From an uncultured Gammaproteobacteria bacterium (GTDB taxonomy: Bacteria > Pseudomonadota > Gammaproteobacteria > Chromatiales > Chromatiaceae), in the NCBI GenBank assembly GCA_937926265.1, contig CALAZS010000123.1, forward strand, positions 1 to 41,384: a stretch of DNA of 41,384 bases. Reading direction: 5' to 3'. Numbering within the stretch: the first letter of the stretch is position 1; each line of letters opens with the position of its first letter. A program made the position numbers and the translations under genes. Shown here one piece after another: positions 39,930 through 41,384 of this stretch. Below the pieces are notes generated by a model. The model had not been told where the DNA came from and ran no database searches. It saw nothing but the letters and a program-made list of their open reading frames with translations.

Positions 39930-41372
39930 ATGCAATGGGAAACAGTAATCGGGCTTGAAATTCATGCCCAGCTTGCGACAAAGTCAAAAATATTTTCGGC
40001 AGCCTCAACGGCATTCGGAGCCGAGCCCAATACCCAGGCCTGTAACGTTGACCTGGGATTGCCAGGTGTTTTGCCGGTATTGAATGAAGAAGTGGTAAAA
40101 ATGGCAGTACGTTTTGGTTCGGCCATTGAGGCAGAACTGGGTAAACGTTCAGTGTTTGCCAGAAAAAACTATTTCTACCCTGACCTGCCTAAAGGTTACC
40201 AGATCAGCCAGTTTGAACTGCCAATCGTCGGCAAGGGCCATGTTGAAATCCGCCTTGATGATGGCGCTGTAAAAACCGTGGGTGTAACGCGTGCTCATCT
40301 GGAGGAGGATGCCGGTAAATCGTTGCATGAAGATTTCCACGGCATGACAGGAATTGACCTGAACCGTGCAGGTACGCCCCTTCTTGAGATTGTTTCTGAA
40401 CCTGACATGCGCTCGGCCAAAGAGGCGGTAGCATATGCCAGAAAAATTCATCAGCTCGTGCGTTACATCGGTATATGTGACGGCAACATGCAGGAAGGTT
40501 CGTTTCGCTGTGATGCCAATGTCTCTGTAAGACCTATGGGGCAAGAAAAACTTGGCACCCGTGCAGAACTGAAAAATATTAACTCTTTCCGTTTCCTGGA
40601 AAGAGCGATTAACTTCGAAATAGAACGTCAGGTCGATGTTATCGAATCCGGAGGCGAAGTTGTGCAGGAAACCCGTCTTTATGATGCCAATAAAGATGAA
40701 ACCCGCTCTATGCGTTCCAAGGAAGAAGCCAACGATTACCGTTACTTCCCGGACCCTGATCTTTTGCCGGTTGAACTTGATGATGAGCTAATTAAGAGTA
40801 TTGCCTCAACCCTGCCGGAACTGCCAGATGCCAAGCGTGACCGTTTTGCCTCCGAGTATGGACTAAGTGAAGCTGATGCTGATCAACTCACCGCCAGTAT
40901 CGAGCTTGCAGATTATTTTGAACAGGTTGCAAAAGCCTGTGGTGATGCCAAGCTGACGGCTAACTGGATTAATGTAGAGCTGACAGCGGCTTTGAATAAA
41001 TCTGATATGGAGCTGGGCGAGTCCCCTGTCACTGCAGATTTGCTGGCAGGTCTGTTGGCGCGAATTACTGATAAAACCATTTCCGGAAAAATTGCCAAGC
41101 AGGTATTTGAGGCAATCTGGAATGGAGAAGGTACGGCTGATGATGTCATCGAGGCCAAAGGACTAAAACAGATTACTGATTCTGGTGCGATTGAAAAAAT
41201 TGTTGATGAGGTGATTGCCAACAATCCGCAACAGGTTGAAAACTACCAGAATGCTGATGAAAGCAAGCGTCCTAAAATGCTTGGTTTTTTTGTTGGCCAG
41301 GTAATGAAACTGTCCCAGGGTAAAGCTAATCCGCAGCAGGTAAACGAACTCTTGAATAAAAAGCTTGGTTAA
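39930..41372 (+). CDS. gatB: Aspartyl/glutamyl-tRNA amidotransferase subunit B
   Basis: A 480-residue GatB kinase subunit that phosphorylates the Glu or Asp on misacylated tRNA before amidation. It starts MQWETVIGLEIHAQLATKSKIF, the classical GatB beginning, which fixes the ATG at 39930 with AAAGGG about 9 nt upstream; 32 further open codons upstream are repeat sequence. Core motifs: NVDLGLPGVLPVLN, KNYFYPDLPKGYQISQ, HLEEDAGKSLH, QEGSFRCDANVSVRP, ELKNINSFRFLERAI, DYRYFPDPDLLPV. The C-terminal YqeY-like tail domain is complete. GatCAB implies that Gln- or Asn-tRNA is made at least partly by the indirect route. Confidence 0.98.
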   Translation: MQWETVIGLEIHAQLATKSKIFSAASTAFGAEPNTQACNVDLGLPGVLPVLNEEVVKMAVRFGSAIEAELGKRSVFARKNYFYPDLPKGYQISQFELPIVGKGHVEIRLDDGAVKTVGVTRAHLEEDAGKSLHEDFHGMTGIDLNRAGTPLLEIVSEPDMRSAKEAVAYARKIHQLVRYIGICDGNMQEGSFRCDANVSVRPMGQEKLGTRAELKNINSFRFLERAINFEIERQVDVIESGGEVVQETRLYDANKDETRSMRSKEEANDYRYFPDPDLLPVELDDELIKSIASTLPELPDAKRDRFASEYGLSEADADQLTASIELADYFEQVAKACGDAKLTANWINVELTAALNKSDMELGESPVTADLLAGLLARITDKTISGKIAKQVFEAIWNGEGTADDVIEAKGLKQITDSGAIEKIVDEVIANNPQQVENYQNADESKRPKMLGFFVGQVMKLSQGKANPQQVNELLNKKLG

Positions 41373-41384
41373 GACTAAACTGGT

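Overview
The window reads as an ordinary, densely coded gammaproteobacterial chromosome segment of moderate GC. Gene orders of that class are preserved: rhlB divergent from trxA-rho, polA next to engB, and a joined mreBCD-mrdAB-mltB-rlpA / dacA-ybeD-lipB-lipA cell-wall and lipoate block. No phage, insertion sequence, CRISPR, rRNA or tRNA was recognised. A pyrophosphate-type phosphofructokinase, a membrane H+-pyrophosphatase and a diheme cytochrome fused to DUF302 suggest a respiratory autotroph or methylotroph-like bacterium, perhaps a sulfur oxidiser; that is inference. A near-consensus FliA (sigma-28) promoter before cheV implies a flagellated cell.

Layout. 1-1806: end of an unidentified gene, then PII protein and ammonium channel AmtB, closed by a terminator. 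1850-6375: a membrane diguanylate cyclase 2 nt upstream of polA, followed by a strong candidate small RNA with a sigma-E-like promoter in the polA-engB gap, the interval that holds Spot 42 in enterics and ErsA in Pseudomonas. 6377-8596 (minus): ppa, a YfcE-like phosphoesterase, moaC, engB. 8597-14328: pyrophosphate block, with PPi-PFK (minus), a divergent adenylate-kinase-like protein carrying an AT-hook and a long histone-H1-like lysine tail (plus), and convergent H+-PPase (minus). 14702-18371: YkgJ-family protein, RhlB, thioredoxin, Rho. 18502-20351 (minus): nitroreductase and the cytochrome-DUF302 fusion. 20553-23748 (plus): MurU-like nucleotidyltransferase, GCS2-type ligase, AspA/AstE-type hydrolase and a 22-codon Cys-rich micro-ORF, tightly packed. 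23793-36648 (mostly minus): gpmI, lipA, lipB, ybeD, dacA, [a small unknown membrane protein on plus], rlpA, mltB, rodA, mrdA, mreD, mreC, mreB. 36880-41372 (plus): cheV, then gatC-gatA-gatB.

Most worth a second look: (1) the polA-engB sRNA, about 100 nt with a C-rich loop, own promoter and terminator; (2) the adenylate-kinase-like/AT-hook/H1-tail fusion, whose AMP-site residues are degraded, lying between PPi-PFK and H+-PPase; (3) a four-copy interspersed repeat with a CATGGATG hairpin and unique but self-complementary outer arms containing G-U pairs, which points to RNA structure; (4) mreC apparently starting at ATT; (5) helically phased ATTCT repeats and palindromes between dacA and the unknown membrane protein gene; (6) the murU-ligase-hydrolase-microprotein cluster.
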